From assembly GCA_025210805.1 (NCBI GenBank), contig JAOAQX010000016.1, forward strand, positions 1 through 61,757: a stretch of DNA of 61,757 bases. Reading direction: 5' to 3'. Source of the DNA: Flavobacteriales bacterium (GTDB taxonomy: Bacteria; Bacteroidota; Bacteroidia; Flavobacteriales; CAJXXR01). How positions within the stretch are numbered: the first letter of the stretch is position 1; every line of letters begins with the position of its first letter. The translations under genes and the position numbers were made by a program. Shown here one piece after another: positions 54,024 to 61,757 of this stretch. A model generated the notes under the pieces. It did not search any database. It was given only the letters and a program-made list of their open reading frames with translations, and was not told the origin of the DNA.

Positions 54024-55043
54024 TTTTTTAGACACTTGATATTCTGGAATCCAAACAACGTTTGGATTTTTTTCTGCCCAATATTCTGCTAAATATTCTT
54101 GCTCTGTTTGTCCAGGTGTTGGAATCAGAATAATTTTTTTCTGTTTTAAAAATGGATAAATATCCATAAGACTTGAATATCCACTTCGGCAAATTATTAT
54201 ATCAGAATTTGTCAATTCAGCTGCCAATTCATCAGCATTCATAAAAGCATGATACTGGATTTTAGAACTTTTTACTTGATTCTTCTTAGACTTCTTTGAT
54301 TTACCTACTTTTCCTCCTGCTACAACAATTGTATCAATTTCGTTTAAAAGTTCTTCATTATCCATTACCTTCAGAACTCTTTTTTCAAAACGAGTCCGCT
54401 TAGGTTCGTTTCCAGATATCAATACAAAAATACGTTTCCCCTCTTTTTTAGGAATCGATACTTCTTTTTGATTGAGATGAGACAAAGGCCCTATATAATT
54501 AATCTTTAGGTGTGGAAAGTGACCATGTGTTAGATATCCTCCTAAAGAGGTCTGTTCCTCTTTAAAATCTGGCACCCATAATTCATCAAAATATTCCCTT
54601 AAATATTTTTGATGAATCCCATTAACAACTCGATCAATTAGTCGCCACTTTGTAGAGATATTCACTTGATGAATAAGCATATTAGACGGAACACCTTGAA
54701 GCCAAATTCCATAACGATTGTCTGAAATTATCTTTGAAAATTGTAACTGCTTATTTAAAGCTTTTAAACTTCTATGCTCGTTATAAACTGTTTTTACAAT
54801 ACGTGGGAATTGAAATACTATAGACAACCAAACTGGAAAATTTTTATGGTATCTAATTTGATAATCGGGTAAGTCTATAAAAGGAATATCTGGAAAACGA
54901 TTTAAAAGAAATTCCAAAGCAACTCCAGAAGAGGCTATGATGACTTCTTGGTTTTTATTTTCCAGTTCTTTTTCAATTATCGGGACGCAACGAGTTGCGT
55001 GACCTAAGCCCCAGTTTAAAGATGCGATTAATGTTCTTTCCAT
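53979..55043 (-). CDS. GT-B-fold glycosyltransferase (MurG-like)
   Basis: A 354-residue enzyme with the GT-B N-terminal motif N-W-G-L-G-H-A-T-R (about residues 10-18) and the C-terminal donor-site segment I-I-C-R-S-G-Y-S-S-L-M-D-I near 284-296, as in GT28-type proteins. L-I-S-G-N-E-P-K-R-T near 212 opens the second Rossmann domain. It would transfer a sugar from an NDP donor; the acceptor is unknown. It follows uppP by 11 bases, so it is the last gene of the lipB-ftsX-uppP operon. In other flavobacteria I recall truB near this place; it is not in the window. Confidence 0.85.
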   Translation of the reverse strand: MERTLIASLNWGLGHATRCVPIIEKELENKNQEVIIASSGVALEFLLNRFPDIPFIDLPDYQIRYHKNFPVWLSIVFQFPRIVKTVYNEHRSLKALNKQLQFSKIISDNRYGIWLQGVPSNMLIHQVNISTKWRLIDRVVNGIHQKYLREYFDELWVPDFKEEQTSLGGYLTHGHFPHLKINYIGPLSHLNQKEVSIPKKEGKRIFVLISGNEPKRTRFEKRVLKVMDNEELLNEIDTIVVAGGKVGKSKKSKKNQVKSSKIQYHAFMNADELAAELTNSDIIICRSGYSSLMDIYPFLKQKKIILIPTPGQTEQEYLAEYWAEKNPNVVWIPEYQVSKKLIVNISDSSELVRL

Positions 55044-55054
55044 AGTATTATTGC

Positions 55055-55846
55055 TTACGCTAGACTATAAAGCAATGCTATTAGTCCAACGATAAGGCAA
55101 TATACAGAAAAATAAACTAACTTACTATTCTTAACAAGCTTTATCATCCAATTACAAGCCAACAGACCTGTAAAAAAGGCGGCTATAAATCCTACGCCCA
55201 AATAAGCATAATCTACCTCTATATGAGAAGAGTTTAAATCAAGTGCTTTTTTTAACATCGCACCTAGAATTAAAGGAATTACCATCAAGAAGGAGAATCT
55301 TGCAGCTTTTGCTCTGTCATTTCCTAATAATACAGAAGTAGAAATGGTTGCACCAGATCTCGATATTCCGGGTAAAATTGCAATCGCTTGAGAAACGCCA
55401 ATAATTATTGCATCTTTGGTAGATACTGGTTTCCCCGTATCTTTAGCTTTATCTGCAAAATAAAGAAGTACAGCAGTTATTATCAGCATAAGACCAATGA
55501 GAGGAAGGTTTCCTGCAAAGGCTTTATCAAAATATTCTTCTAAAAACACTCCAACACTTGCTGCTGGAATCATAGATAAGACTACTTTCAAAGAAAATTG
55601 AAAAGATTCATTGTTTTCAAATTTTAGGAGTCCTTTAAAAATATCCAAAATATCTTTTCTAAAAACGACTACTGTTGAAAGAGCCGTTGCAAAATGCAAG
55701 ATAATGGTGAATAATAAGTTTTTGTCTTCGTCTAATGTGGTTCCAAAAATTGCCTTTGCAAGTTCTATATGACCACTTGATGAAACAGGTAAAAACTCTG
55801 TTAACCCTTGAATAATTCCAAGGATAATTGCTTCCAATAATTCCAT
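55055..55846 (-). CDS. uppP: Undecaprenyl-diphosphatase
   Basis: A 263-residue membrane enzyme with about eight helices and both family motifs: G-L-T-E-F-L-P-V-S-S-S-G-H (about 15-27) and P-G-I-S-R-S-G-A-T-I-S (about 159-169). It dephosphorylates undecaprenyl pyrophosphate at the inner membrane and so renews the lipid carrier for peptidoglycan and other glycans. It is six bases from the DUF3098 gene. Confidence 0.97.
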   Translation of the reverse strand: MELLEAIILGIIQGLTEFLPVSSSGHIELAKAIFGTTLDEDKNLLFTIILHFATALSTVVVFRKDILDIFKGLLKFENNESFQFSLKVVLSMIPAASVGVFLEEYFDKAFAGNLPLIGLMLIITAVLLYFADKAKDTGKPVSTKDAIIIGVSQAIAILPGISRSGATISTSVLLGNDRAKAARFSFLMVIPLILGAMLKKALDLNSSHIEVDYAYLGVGFIAAFFTGLLACNWMIKLVKNSKLVYFSVYCLIVGLIALLYSLA

Positions 55847-55852
55847 TGAAAA

Positions 55853-56095
55853 TTATTTCTTATTGTCAAAATTTTTCAGAACAGCTACTACTTTCACAAC
55901 CAATCCTACAAGGATAATAATAGGCGCCAAAGTGATTCTTCGGAAACTAAAAATATCTTCATTAAAAGACACTCCGTCTTCTGATCCACCTCCGATCATT
56001 AGGATGAACCCTATGGCTGTGATAATAAGTCCTAAAAATAATAATTGATAATTTCTTTTTCCAAATAATGGGGTGTTATTTTCTTGGTTTTCCAT
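55853..56095 (-). CDS. DUF3098 small membrane protein
   Basis: An 80-residue protein with two membrane helices (about 16-36 and 53-70) and a short charged C-terminus (NFDNKK). F-G-K-R-N-Y-Q-L-L-F-L-G-L-I-I-T-A-I-G-F at the N-terminus fits DUF3098, which is found next to ftsX and uppP in Bacteroidota. Function unknown; the position suggests a role in division or the lipid-carrier cycle. Confidence 0.85.
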   Translation of the reverse strand: MENQENNTPLFGKRNYQLLFLGLIITAIGFILMIGGGSEDGVSFNEDIFSFRRITLAPIIILVGLVVKVVAVLKNFDNKK

Positions 56096-56113
56096 TTTAG
56101 AATGTGTTTTTGT

Positions 56114-56986
56114 TTAAAGATAAAGTTCAGATAATTTTGCATGCAAATACTTGCGTACTGCAAAAAAAGAACTGACTAAAAATAATAAAGTTCCGAATAC
56201 AAAGATAACAGAAGCACTCAGTAGAAATTGGTTAATATTCGATAAAAAAGTGAAACTCGGTACTTGTTTATTGATATATTCAAGTGTCAAATATCCTAGT
56301 CCGATAGCCAAAAGTGCTGAAACGATCCCTATAGCGATACTTTGCTTTAAGAATGGCTTTTGAATAAAGCTGCTGGAAGCTCCCACAAGCTGCATCGTTC
56401 TTATTGAAAACCGCTTTGAGTAAACTGCCAAACGGATAAAGTTATAAATCAGAACTACAGCAATGATTAATAAAAAAACGGATACACCGATAAATATCAA
56501 ACTTATTTTTCCAATATTTTTAGTGACACCATAAAGAATTGACTTATCATATACGATATCCTGTACAATAGATTCTTTTTTGAGTTTATTTTCTATTGTT
56601 TCGAGTCCTTCAATACTTACAAATGAAGACTTAAAGCGAATATCATAGGCATCAAAAAGTGGATTAAAATCCAAAATTCCGATAATATCTTCTCCTAAGT
56701 TCTTTTTCATCTCTACGGCAGCATCCTCTTTGCTCACGTATCTGACTTCTTTTACACCTGTGAGATTTTTGACCTTTTTTTCAAAAGACTTTTTTGCCAA
56801 TGGTTTAGCATCTTGCTTTACGAAAACTGTGAATACAATTTCTTCCTTGATGTCTTGAGAAAATTTTTGGGCAGAAAACATAAAATTCACCCAAAGCAAA
56901 AGCATCAATAACAAAATAGTACTACTCACCACCACAATGATGGATGCCCAAGTAACTCGTTTGGATGTTCTTTTGGATGTTTTCAT
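56114..56986 (-). CDS. ftsX: Cell-division protein FtsX
   Basis: A 290-residue type VII ABC permease: helix 1 at about 14-36, a periplasmic domain of about 125 residues, then three helices (about 165-187, 217-238 and 255-277). F-S-I-R-T-M-Q-L-V-G-A-S near 192-203 is the ATPase-coupling segment. With FtsE it controls amidase activation at the division site, in many bacteria through EnvC. An EnvC-like protein is encoded at 49808-51040. ftsE is not in the window. The gene starts four bases after lipB. Confidence 0.93.
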   Translation of the reverse strand: MKTSKRTSKRVTWASIIVVVSSTILLLMLLLWVNFMFSAQKFSQDIKEEIVFTVFVKQDAKPLAKKSFEKKVKNLTGVKEVRYVSKEDAAVEMKKNLGEDIIGILDFNPLFDAYDIRFKSSFVSIEGLETIENKLKKESIVQDIVYDKSILYGVTKNIGKISLIFIGVSVFLLIIAVVLIYNFIRLAVYSKRFSIRTMQLVGASSSFIQKPFLKQSIAIGIVSALLAIGLGYLTLEYINKQVPSFTFLSNINQFLLSASVIFVFGTLLFLVSSFFAVRKYLHAKLSELYL

Positions 56987-56990
56987 ATTA

Positions 56991-57698
56991 TTATGCTTCT
57001 TCTATTAATTCAAACTCAAAGAGTGCTGTAAGCTTGTCTATAAGTTTTTCGGCTACTTCTTTCATATCTACTTTTTTTCTCAGTTCGATATCTAAAGAAG
57101 TCACCGCCTTATCTGTTATACCACATGGGATGATATTATTAAAATACTTCAGATCGGTATTTATATTAAATGCCAATCCATGCATGGTAACCCAGCGACT
57201 TGCACGTACGCCCATGGCACAAATTTTTCTGGCATTGAGTGTTCCCACATCTAGCCAAACTCCTGTTTCTCCCTCACTCCTTTCTGCAGAAATTCCGTAG
57301 TCTGCTAAAGTTTGAATAACAGCCTCTTCTAGGAATCGTAAATATTTATGGATATCTGTAAAATAATTATCCAAATCGATAATAGGGTAAATAACTATTT
57401 GCCCAGGTCCATGATAGGTAATATCACCACCACGATTTATTTTAAAAAATGTAGCGCCTGCTTCCTTTAGTTGTTCATTGTTTATCAACAAGTGATTGAG
57501 ATGTCCACTTTTTCCTAAGGTATAAACATGAGGATGCTCACAAAGCAACAAATGCCCTGGTGTAGGCTTTTGTTGTTCTGTGGGTAGTTTTCTATTTGCA
57601 GATTTTTGATCTACAATTTCTTTAAAAAGTTTTTCTTGTAAATCCCAGGCTTCTTGATATTCAATTTTCCCTAGATTTTTGAAATAGACTTTCTTCAT
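56991..57698 (-). CDS. lipB: Octanoyl-[acyl-carrier-protein] transferase LipB
   Basis: A 235-residue enzyme with the family blocks T-L-G-K-S-G, R-G-G-D-I-T-Y-H-G-P-G-Q-I-V-I-Y-P-I, the lysine in A-R-K-I-C-A-M-G-V-R and the catalytic cysteine in I-I-P-C-G-I. It moves octanoyl from ACP onto the E2 and H domains of lipoate-dependent complexes. lipA is not in the window. It lies eight bases after the isomerase gene and four before ftsX. Confidence 0.97.
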   Translation of the reverse strand: MKKVYFKNLGKIEYQEAWDLQEKLFKEIVDQKSANRKLPTEQQKPTPGHLLLCEHPHVYTLGKSGHLNHLLINNEQLKEAGATFFKINRGGDITYHGPGQIVIYPIIDLDNYFTDIHKYLRFLEEAVIQTLADYGISAERSEGETGVWLDVGTLNARKICAMGVRASRWVTMHGLAFNINTDLKYFNNIIPCGITDKAVTSLDIELRKKVDMKEVAEKLIDKLTALFEFELIEEA

Positions 57699-57706
57699 GT
57701 GCTTTA

Positions 57707-58684
57707 TTAAGACTTTCCTAATTCTGATTTTAAATAATCAATCACATTGACTTCTACAGGATCAACTTCATTCATTTCTGAAAGAAAAACTGAAACCCAA
57801 TCTCCTAAATGAATCCAAAACCAAGTGTTTTCTAGTTGGTTTTTACCCGTAGAATACATCACTTTTGTTTCAGCGTATTTAGAAATTATTTCGTTGTTCA
57901 AACTAAATCTTGTTGTATTTCTTGGATGATCTAATTCATTTTGCATAAACAAAACAGCCAAATCTGGATGATCTTCTGTCCACCCTACTAGCTCATTATG
58001 GTTCATTTCTGGTACAATGTGGTGCCAGCATAACATTTTTGAGTTTTCATTTATTTGTTGACGGAATCTTTCTGTTACTCCTGCAAATTTATCAACTCCA
58101 TAAAGTACGGGTTTCTTTTTGTAAAAATACTTTGCTAATTCTAAGGCTTGTTCTTTGATACTGTTTTGTTCTGCTTGAACATATTCAACAGCTTCACGCC
58201 ACATATTTTCAACATCTAAATCGATGAATCCATATTTTTTTAAACCAAAAATTAACTGACCTATAGAGTAGGTAAGCATCGCACGAGGAGAATTTCCTCC
58301 TGGCACTTGGATATAATCCAATCCTAATTCTTTTGATTTCTCAATAACTTGTCCTCCTGAGCTCACACAAAAGATATGTGCTTTTTTCTCCAGTGCTTCG
58401 TTCATGCATATTACGGTTTCTTCTGTATTTCCTGAATAAGATGAAACAACAACTAAGGTATTCTCATTTACAAAAGCAGGTAATTCATACCCCTTATTGA
58501 GCGTAATAGGAATATTAACGGTGTTATAAGTTAAATCTTTTACAATTCCTCCTCCAATACCAGATCCTCCTAAACCTGTTATTACTATATTTTGAATCCC
58601 ATTATTGGGTTTTACATCAATTTTTTGAGCAATCTCAAAAGCTTCATTAAGCTGGTAAACAAATGATTCTACTAATTTTTTCAT
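57707..58684 (-). CDS. SIS-domain phosphosugar isomerase (PGI/PMI-like)
   Basis: A 325-residue protein with two SIS domains. I start it at the ATG at 58684 (MKKLVESFVYQLNEAFEIA); the eight codons upstream begin with TTG and add nothing conserved. I-T-G-L-G-G-S-G-I-G-G-G-I-V near 39-52, S-S-Y-S-G-N-T-E-E-T near 85-94 and the catalytic-region P-E-M-N-H-N-E-L-V-G-W near 224-234 match the bifunctional phosphoglucose/phosphomannose isomerases. It would supply mannose-6-phosphate from glycolysis for glycans. It heads the operon running to the glycosyltransferase. Confidence 0.9.
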   Translation of the reverse strand: MKKLVESFVYQLNEAFEIAQKIDVKPNNGIQNIVITGLGGSGIGGGIVKDLTYNTVNIPITLNKGYELPAFVNENTLVVVSSYSGNTEETVICMNEALEKKAHIFCVSSGGQVIEKSKELGLDYIQVPGGNSPRAMLTYSIGQLIFGLKKYGFIDLDVENMWREAVEYVQAEQNSIKEQALELAKYFYKKKPVLYGVDKFAGVTERFRQQINENSKMLCWHHIVPEMNHNELVGWTEDHPDLAVLFMQNELDHPRNTTRFSLNNEIISKYAETKVMYSTGKNQLENTWFWIHLGDWVSVFLSEMNEVDPVEVNVIDYLKSELGKS

Positions 58685-59064
58685 AAAGCAATGTTTCTCG
58701 AAACGCAATTTACAAATTCTTACTAAACTTCTTTGGTGTAAAATCGCATTCTTAAATAAATTTTACAATAAAATAACCCAACGAAGATAATTCAAAATAT
58801 TGGGAATACTGAAGAAATCCATTGGTTTTTTATTGGTCAAAAAACTCAGGATATCAATGAAAATAAAGGGTTTTTAAAAAGGCCGTTCTGAAGTATTTAT
58901 CCCAATTGAAGAGTCTACCTCACTGATCGTAAAATTAAAAATGACTCTACTTTTTGAGTTTCTAAGCAATTATGCCATTGAAAATATTTTCAGACTCCCC
59001 ATTAATCAAAAAAATGAACATCTTTTTGAGATTTATAACACGTATTCTTCCTCAATAATTTTCG
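58685..59064. other. Intergenic region with no gene seen
   Basis: A 380-base gap between divergent genes. All frames have frequent stops and I find no RNA-like fold or repeat. The only regulatory signal is the -7 box at its right edge. No exact minus-strand box was found for the isomerase operon. Confidence 0.6.
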
Positions 59065-59072
59065 TAATTTTG
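59065..59072 (+). promoter_or_regulatory. Putative -7 box TAatTTTG
   Basis: Exact TAnnTTTG match, 27 bases before the ATG of the bacilliredoxin gene. Confidence 0.6.
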
Positions 59073-59098
59073 AGGTTCAATTTTTAAACCAAAAGAAA

Positions 59099-59509
59099 AT
59101 GTATCCAGAAGAATTAGTAGCTCCAATGCGTCAAGAATTAGTTGATGCTGGTTTTACAGAACTAAAGACAACAGAAGCTGTTGACAATATATTAGGACAA
59201 AAAGAAGGAACCACATTGGTCTTAGTAAATTCCGTTTGTGGATGTGCTGCTGCCAATGCAAGACCTGCAGTAATTGCCTCTTCTAAACACGCAAAAACTC
59301 CCGACAATTTTGTTACTGTTTTTGCAGGACAAGATGGCGAAGCTACCGCTCAAGCAAGAAAGTATATGCTTCCTTTCCCTCCTTCATCTCCTTCAATTGC
59401 TTTGTTTAAAGATGGAGAATTGGTTCACTTTTTAGAAAGACACCATATTGAGGGTAGAGATGCTTCTTTAATTTGCAATAATCTAACTGAAGCTTTTGAC
59501 GAGCTTTAG
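59099..59509 (+). CDS. BrxA/BrxB-family bacilliredoxin
   Basis: A 136-residue thioredoxin-fold protein of the YphP/YqiW group with the active-site motif V-C-G-C-A-A (about residues 47-52) and the conserved S-P-S-I-A-L-F cis-proline segment. Bacilliredoxins remove bacillithiol from mixed disulfides on proteins. Some Bacteroidota make bacillithiol; the synthesis genes are not in this window, so use of another thiol cannot be excluded. Monocistronic, with its own promoter box and terminator. Confidence 0.93.
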   Translation: MYPEELVAPMRQELVDAGFTELKTTEAVDNILGQKEGTTLVLVNSVCGCAAANARPAVIASSKHAKTPDNFVTVFAGQDGEATAQARKYMLPFPPSSPSIALFKDGELVHFLERHHIEGRDASLICNNLTEAFDEL

Positions 59510-59533
59510 GATGTTATTCTTTAATATTTTTTC

Positions 59534-59571
59534 AAACTCTCTCTATTAATTTAGAGGGAGTTTATTTTTTT
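59534..59571. terminator. Bidirectional terminator between convergent genes
   Basis: Twelve-pair hairpin AAACTCTCTCTA / TAGAGGGAGTTT (one G-U pair) with a six-base loop, followed by A and six or seven T on the plus strand. The stop codon of the minus-strand TPR gene (59562-59564) lies within it. Confidence 0.88.
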
Positions 59572-60410
59572 AGAGAAATTTCTTGAAGCCTATCTACTAC
59601 TTGTTCTAAAACAGGGATATCAAAGCACTCAACATAACTATCGATTTTATAATATCCGTTATTAATCAATTCTTTAGTTTGATGATAATTCTCAATTGCT
59701 TGAATAGTATCTTTTGTTTTTCGAAGTGCCTCAGCTTTCCAATAATACGCCGCTGCGCATTTATCATAATACTGAATCGCCAAATCGTAATCTTTTATGG
59801 CTAAATCCAAAGAATCCATTTTAGCATAAGAAATCCCCCGATATAAAAAAGTGTAAGGGTCCACCATCTTTCCTTCATCTTGTATTACTTTAGAAAATTC
59901 TTGAGTAGCTTCTTCAAATCGTCCCATTTGTTTTAATGCCAATCCTTTTAAATAATTGACGTTTTCTCCCCAAGCATAATCCACTTCATTTGGGGTCAGA
60001 TCATCGAATTGATTCAGTCTAAAAAATGCTCTTTCATAATCTCGGTAATAGTACAAAAGAAGCCATGAATAATAATACAAGGCATTTTTAGGGTTTATTT
60101 CAGCCGCTTTTTCTAGGTAAGGAAAAGCGATATGATAATCTCCACTTTTCGTAAAAGGTGTTGATTTTTCTTGCAAAGCTCCCGAAATATTATGACCCAA
60201 CGCAATAAGAGAATCACACCTTCTTTGATGAATAATGCTACCCTGAAAAGGTCTTTTATTATCTACATCTACTTGTATTCTGTTTATAAGATTTTCTTTT
60301 TCTGTTTGCTTAAGATGTGTGAAATCCATCTGATTATCGGACTTTTTAGAATCACATTGACAAACACAAAAAATGAATAAACTGCTAAGGAAATATCTCA
60401 ATGACTTCAC
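59562..60410 (-). CDS. TPR-containing lipoprotein
   Basis: A 282-residue product with the lipobox-like V-C-Q-C (Cys19; an alternative Cys at 15 or 17 is less central). After a 90-residue lead come about four TPR units (near 95-125, 148-180, 187-217 and 219-250; for example DLAIKDYDLAIQYYDKCAAAYYWKAEAL). It probably makes protein-protein contacts in the periplasm. Its first 26 bases overlap the end of the upstream lipoprotein gene, so they are cotranscribed. Confidence 0.83.
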   Translation of the reverse strand: MKSLRYFLSSLFIFCVCQCDSKKSDNQMDFTHLKQTEKENLINRIQVDVDNKRPFQGSIIHQRRCDSLIALGHNISGALQEKSTPFTKSGDYHIAFPYLEKAAEINPKNALYYYSWLLLYYYRDYERAFFRLNQFDDLTPNEVDYAWGENVNYLKGLALKQMGRFEEATQEFSKVIQDEGKMVDPYTFLYRGISYAKMDSLDLAIKDYDLAIQYYDKCAAAYYWKAEALRKTKDTIQAIENYHQTKELINNGYYKIDSYVECFDIPVLEQVVDRLQEISLKK

Positions 60411-61449
60411 TATTTTTTATTTTGAATGTTAGAAATTTATAAGAATCTACGGATGTTCCCGATGCCATGCCCGGTTCCCAAGACGTGAGTTTTTTACAAA
60501 TACTAAGTAGCTGTTGAGGAATATTTGAGTTAAAAGTTTTTTCTCGGTAGTCTTTATCGAGTTCCAAAACTTCAAAATTTCCCGTCTCTCCTATACAATT
60601 AATCACAAAACGTATTCTTACCAAACCATTTTCTTTCAAATTTGGAGCATGATACTGCTGAGAAACTATTTTTTGTATTCCATAAAGTCCACTAGAATAT
60701 TTTGCCTTTGTACTGAAATAATAATTCCCCAAATGGTTTTTTGCCAAAAACTGATTACATACTTGAAAACCTTTTTTGGATTCGAGATTTGTTTTTTCTT
60801 GGCTTCTATATCTAATTTTTTCAAAATGATCCCCCTCCCATCTCAACACGTTCATTTCCTCTTTCGAAATACTTAGAATTTGTTCTAAAAACTGATTATA
60901 TCCATTACAATCTAAAGGGCTGCCTTTTTTCTGTAAAAAGTAAGCATTTTCCATTTCTCCAAATTGATAACAAAAAACATTTGCTATACCTGTTTTCTTT
61001 TCCAGAGAATACACACGGTCTGTTTCAAATTGAAGAATTTCAGTTTTATTTTCCCAATTATATTGTTTGAGAAGTGCTTCTATTGATTTTCCTGCCAAAT
61101 TTTGCTGATCAACAAGTATTTTTTTAATGGAATAGTTACCAAAATTCAAAACCCCTTCTTCTAAAATATCCGAAGCAGCAATAGTATCCTCATTTAATAT
61201 CAAAAAGCTGTGATCAAAAAAGTAATCCAATTCATACTGTTTCCCATCCAATGTTTGGGTTTTTAATATTCCATTATTTTGAAAATTTAAAACCTGTGAA
61301 ATGGGATAATACAACCCTGAATCAACCGCACGTCCGCCTCCGATCCAGACTCCTGATATATCCATTTTCTCACTTTCGGGATTTAAACATGAAAAGAACA
61401 CGCATATCATACAATTCGCTAAAATAATCGCAAATAAATTCTTTTGCAT
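60385..61449 (-). CDS. Lipoprotein with TonB C-terminal-like domain
   Basis: A 354-residue product starting at the ATG at 61449, which gives a signal with lipobox F-F-S-C (Cys20). The in-frame ATG 69 bases upstream adds a charged stretch unsuited to a signal. The last 85 residues (L-V-R-I-R-F-V-I-N-C-I-G-E-T-G-N-F-E-V ... W-E-P-G-M-A-S-G-T-S-V-D-S-Y ... L-T-F-K-I) follow the pattern of the TonB C-terminal domain. In true TonB this domain contacts receptors; here it sits on a lipid-anchored protein without the membrane helix and proline linker. The middle part is unassigned. It precedes a TPR lipoprotein with a 26-base overlap. Confidence 0.75.
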   Translation of the reverse strand: MQKNLFAIILANCMICVFFSCLNPESEKMDISGVWIGGGRAVDSGLYYPISQVLNFQNNGILKTQTLDGKQYELDYFFDHSFLILNEDTIAASDILEEGVLNFGNYSIKKILVDQQNLAGKSIEALLKQYNWENKTEILQFETDRVYSLEKKTGIANVFCYQFGEMENAYFLQKKGSPLDCNGYNQFLEQILSISKEEMNVLRWEGDHFEKIRYRSQEKTNLESKKGFQVCNQFLAKNHLGNYYFSTKAKYSSGLYGIQKIVSQQYHAPNLKENGLVRIRFVINCIGETGNFEVLELDKDYREKTFNSNIPQQLLSICKKLTSWEPGMASGTSVDSYKFLTFKIKNSEVIEIFP

Positions 61450-61591
61450 TCTTGTTTTTATTGGTGAATATACATTTTTTCTTCTCTTAATCGCCAAATA
61501 TTTTATATCATTTGGCATTAAGCATCAGTAAACTTTATTTATAGGAGTCTGATGGCTAAGCAACTCTTAAGTTTAATACCCTAAACGGTAA

Positions 61592-61630
61592 CAAAAAATG
61601 AGTGTTTATGCAATACAAACACTCATTTTT
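61592..61630 (-). terminator. Rho-independent terminator of the right-edge gene
   Basis: Hairpin AAATGAGTGTTT / AAACACTCATTT with a nine-base loop; on the minus strand it is followed by TTTTTT-G-TT. It starts 26 bases after the stop of the partial T9SS cargo gene. Confidence 0.88.
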
Positions 61631-61655
61631 GAATAAAAACAACCTAAATTCATTC

Positions 61656-61757
61656 TTATTTTCTCACTATTTTTCTAATCAGCTTTTGTCTGCCATTATC
61701 CATTTCTATCAAATAAATACCAGATGGAATATCCAACTGAATTTCTTGTTTGTTAGA
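61656..61757 (-). CDS. C-terminal end of a T9SS cargo protein (5' part beyond window)
   Basis: The last 33 codons of a minus-strand gene that enters from the right edge. The translation I-Q-L-D-I-P-S-G-I-Y-L-I-E-M-D-N-G-R-Q-K-L-I-R-K-I-V, ending K and stop, is the terminal half of a type A T9SS sorting domain (the S-G-I-Y-L-I-E motif and basic end are standard). Nothing can be said about the rest of the protein. Confidence 0.85.
   Translation of the reverse strand, partial: SNKQEIQLDIPSGIYLIEMDNGRQKLIRKIVRK

Noticed and set aside
58685-58708. TTG start for the phosphosugar isomerase
   Set aside because: The ATG at 58684 begins the conserved N-terminus; the eight extra codons carry no recognisable homology.

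Overview
The window is AT-rich DNA from a member of the Bacteroidota, most likely order Flavobacteriales (I cannot name the genus). The grounds are: type IX secretion (T9SS) sorting domains on several predicted surface proteins; a SprE/PorW-like T9SS lipoprotein; many signal-peptidase-II lipoproteins; the -7 promoter box TAnnTTTG upstream of at least nine genes; an L13 protein starting with the flavobacterial MDTLSYKT; and a methylmalonyl-CoA mutase split into a short MutA and a full MutB. I see no rRNA, tRNA, CRISPR array, phage, transposase or plasmid gene. The region reads as ordinary chromosome.

Layout. 1-5.5 kb: the 5' part of a large lamin-tail-domain surface protein that runs off the left edge and carries 50-residue tandem repeats, then a small SH3 protein, an M28 peptidase and a lipoprotein with a sorting-domain-like fold. 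5.5-10.2 kb: a palindromic intergenic repeat, mutAB and a beta-barrel protein. 10.2-13.5 kb: a sulfide:quinone oxidoreductase behind an operator-like palindrome, and a subtilase. 13.7-18 kb: HAD hydrolase, porin, MarC and two envelope proteins. 18-22.4 kb: a four-gene operon (Gfo/Idh/MocA oxidoreductase, lipoprotein, sugar transferase, 3-hydroxyacyl-CoA dehydrogenase). 22.4-27.3 kb: a MuiA-like protein with an unusual insert, a broken beta-barrel gene remnant, a serine-palmitoyltransferase-type enzyme and an MsrB-MsrA lipoprotein. 27.6-30.4 kb: rplM-rpsI-rpsB-tsf. 30.4-34.1 kb: an orphan membrane protein, a gene-poor stretch and an FG-GAP T9SS cargo protein whose 3' end is tandemly duplicated. 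34.1-39 kb: minus-strand HerA-like ATPase, TlpA-like thioredoxin, lipoproteins and a phosphodiesterase. 39.2-44 kb: sprE, a histidine kinase and an enoyl-CoA hydratase. 44.1-44.4 kb: a second, inverted copy of the intergenic repeat. 44.4-52.3 kb: an envelope operon (flippase, dUTPase, nucleotidyltransferase, TPR protein, DUF4292 lipoprotein, EnvC-like protein, MacB-like permease). 52.4-54 kb: a T9SS cargo protein and a Crp/Fnr regulator. 54-58.7 kb: a minus-strand operon (isomerase, lipB, ftsX, DUF3098, uppP, glycosyltransferase). 59-61.8 kb: a bacilliredoxin, two lipoproteins and the tail of another T9SS cargo gene.

The dominant theme is the cell envelope: protein export to the surface, lipid-linked glycan and sphingolipid building blocks, peptidoglycan remodelling, and sulfur/thiol redox. 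I found no convincing new multi-gene system. The observations most worth following are the dispersed palindromic repeats, an exact in-frame 48-bp duplication spanning a stop codon, a dead beta-barrel gene with a perfect hairpin in its signal peptide, a TonB-plug-like motif inside a MuiA-type protein, and a sorting-domain-like module in a small lipoprotein.
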